A stretch of DNA of 48,859 nt from Porphyromonadaceae bacterium UBA4702. GTDB lineage: Bacteria; Bacteroidota; Bacteroidia; Bacteroidales; Muribaculaceae. A program made the position numbers and the translations under genes. Below are positions 48,684 to 48,859 of this stretch, in pieces; the stretch's first letter is position 1; the number at the start of each line of letters is the position of its first letter. The DNA lies in the NCBI GenBank assembly GCA_002404675.1, contig DHKE01000071.1, positions 4,212-53,070 of the forward strand, read 5' to 3'. The notes under the pieces are model-generated. The model was not told where the DNA came from. It made no database searches and was given only the letters and a program-made list of their open reading frames with translations.

Positions 48684-48859
48684 ATGGGCATGAGGCAGAC
48701 GACTCCGCAGGGGCGAATTGCAGCCTACATCGAGAAGCAGGTGGAAAGGTACGAGAAGGCATTGTTAGATGCTTTGGAACAGGTCGGCAAACAGTGCGTC
48801 AAAGCGGCGCGTGACCTGCCCTCGCCGAAGTTCCTCAACCGCTCGCACCAGGAAATCCC
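48684..48859 (+). CDS. HK97 gp10-like tail protein, N-terminal part
   Basis: Cut by the right edge; 58 residues visible, MGMRQTTPQGRIAAYIEKQV onward, with helical YEKALLDALEQVGKQCVKAA. The Gln-Val-Gly-Lys-x-Cys-Val region resembles the start of HK97 gp10/minor tail proteins, which lie after connectors. Assignment is weak because so little is visible. Confidence 0.5.
   Translation, partial: MGMRQTTPQGRIAAYIEKQVERYEKALLDALEQVGKQCVKAARDLPSPKFLNRSHQEI

Overview
The first 16.2 kb looks like the chromosome of a GC-rich member of the Bacteroidales. Evidence is promoters of the Bacteroidetes type (a TTTG-like -33 box, about 20 bases, then TAnnTTTG), few Shine-Dalgarno sites, and a Bacteroidetes-style gene set. 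A Muribaculaceae- or Rikenellaceae-like host would fit, but the genus cannot be settled from the sequence. From left to right it holds: the N-terminus of pyruvate:ferredoxin oxidoreductase; a DEAD-box-like RNA helicase; recG-ispD-fabG; a ketoacyl-ACP synthase III with a TetR regulator; an initiator tRNA-Met; an RluA-family pseudouridine synthase; a biotin operon bioA-bioF-(bioG-bioC fusion); a lipoprotein L,D-transpeptidase; lpxH with a DUF59/SufT-like gene; and mnmE.

From about 16.2 kb to the right edge is the left part of a tailed-phage prophage; its right end lies outside the window. A tyrosine integrase sits directly downstream of mnmE, behind a promoter and a set of repeats that probably belong to attL or integrase binding. 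Next come a HigB-like toxin with a HigA-ImmA/IrrE fusion, then a leftward operon of a CI-like repressor, an HsdR_N-type nuclease, a GIY-YIG protein and a 62-residue protein. Rightward early genes start opposite the repressor from face-to-face promoters. An excisionase-like protein is followed by a chain of very small genes, nearly all joined by ATGA stop/start overlaps, containing a family of tandem paralogues, one frameshifted copy and at least one very short bridging frame.

The replication and recombination block (26-34 kb) has an SbcC/Rad50-like ATPase, RecT with a metallo-beta-lactamase-fold partner, a DUF6291 initiator-like protein, a DnaC-like helicase loader, an SSB-like protein and nucleases. 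Two copies of a composite element (GATACAAA repeats, a TGATAA-rich tract, a hairpin with a compensated base change and CGCGCACGCACGCG) lie 2.6 kb apart, one inside the initiator-like gene and one in the largest non-coding gap. The best reading is a lambda-O-like replication origin and a second copy. A candidate leftward small RNA with its own promoter and terminator lies at 35.2-35.35 kb.

The packaging and head block (35.4 kb to the end) has a ParB-methyltransferase fusion, small and large terminase, portal, a 995-residue head-morphogenesis protein carrying a C-terminal ADP-ribosyltransferase domain, then four cargo genes with their own promoters, then scaffold-like, decoration-like, major capsid and connector genes. 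The last gene runs off the window.
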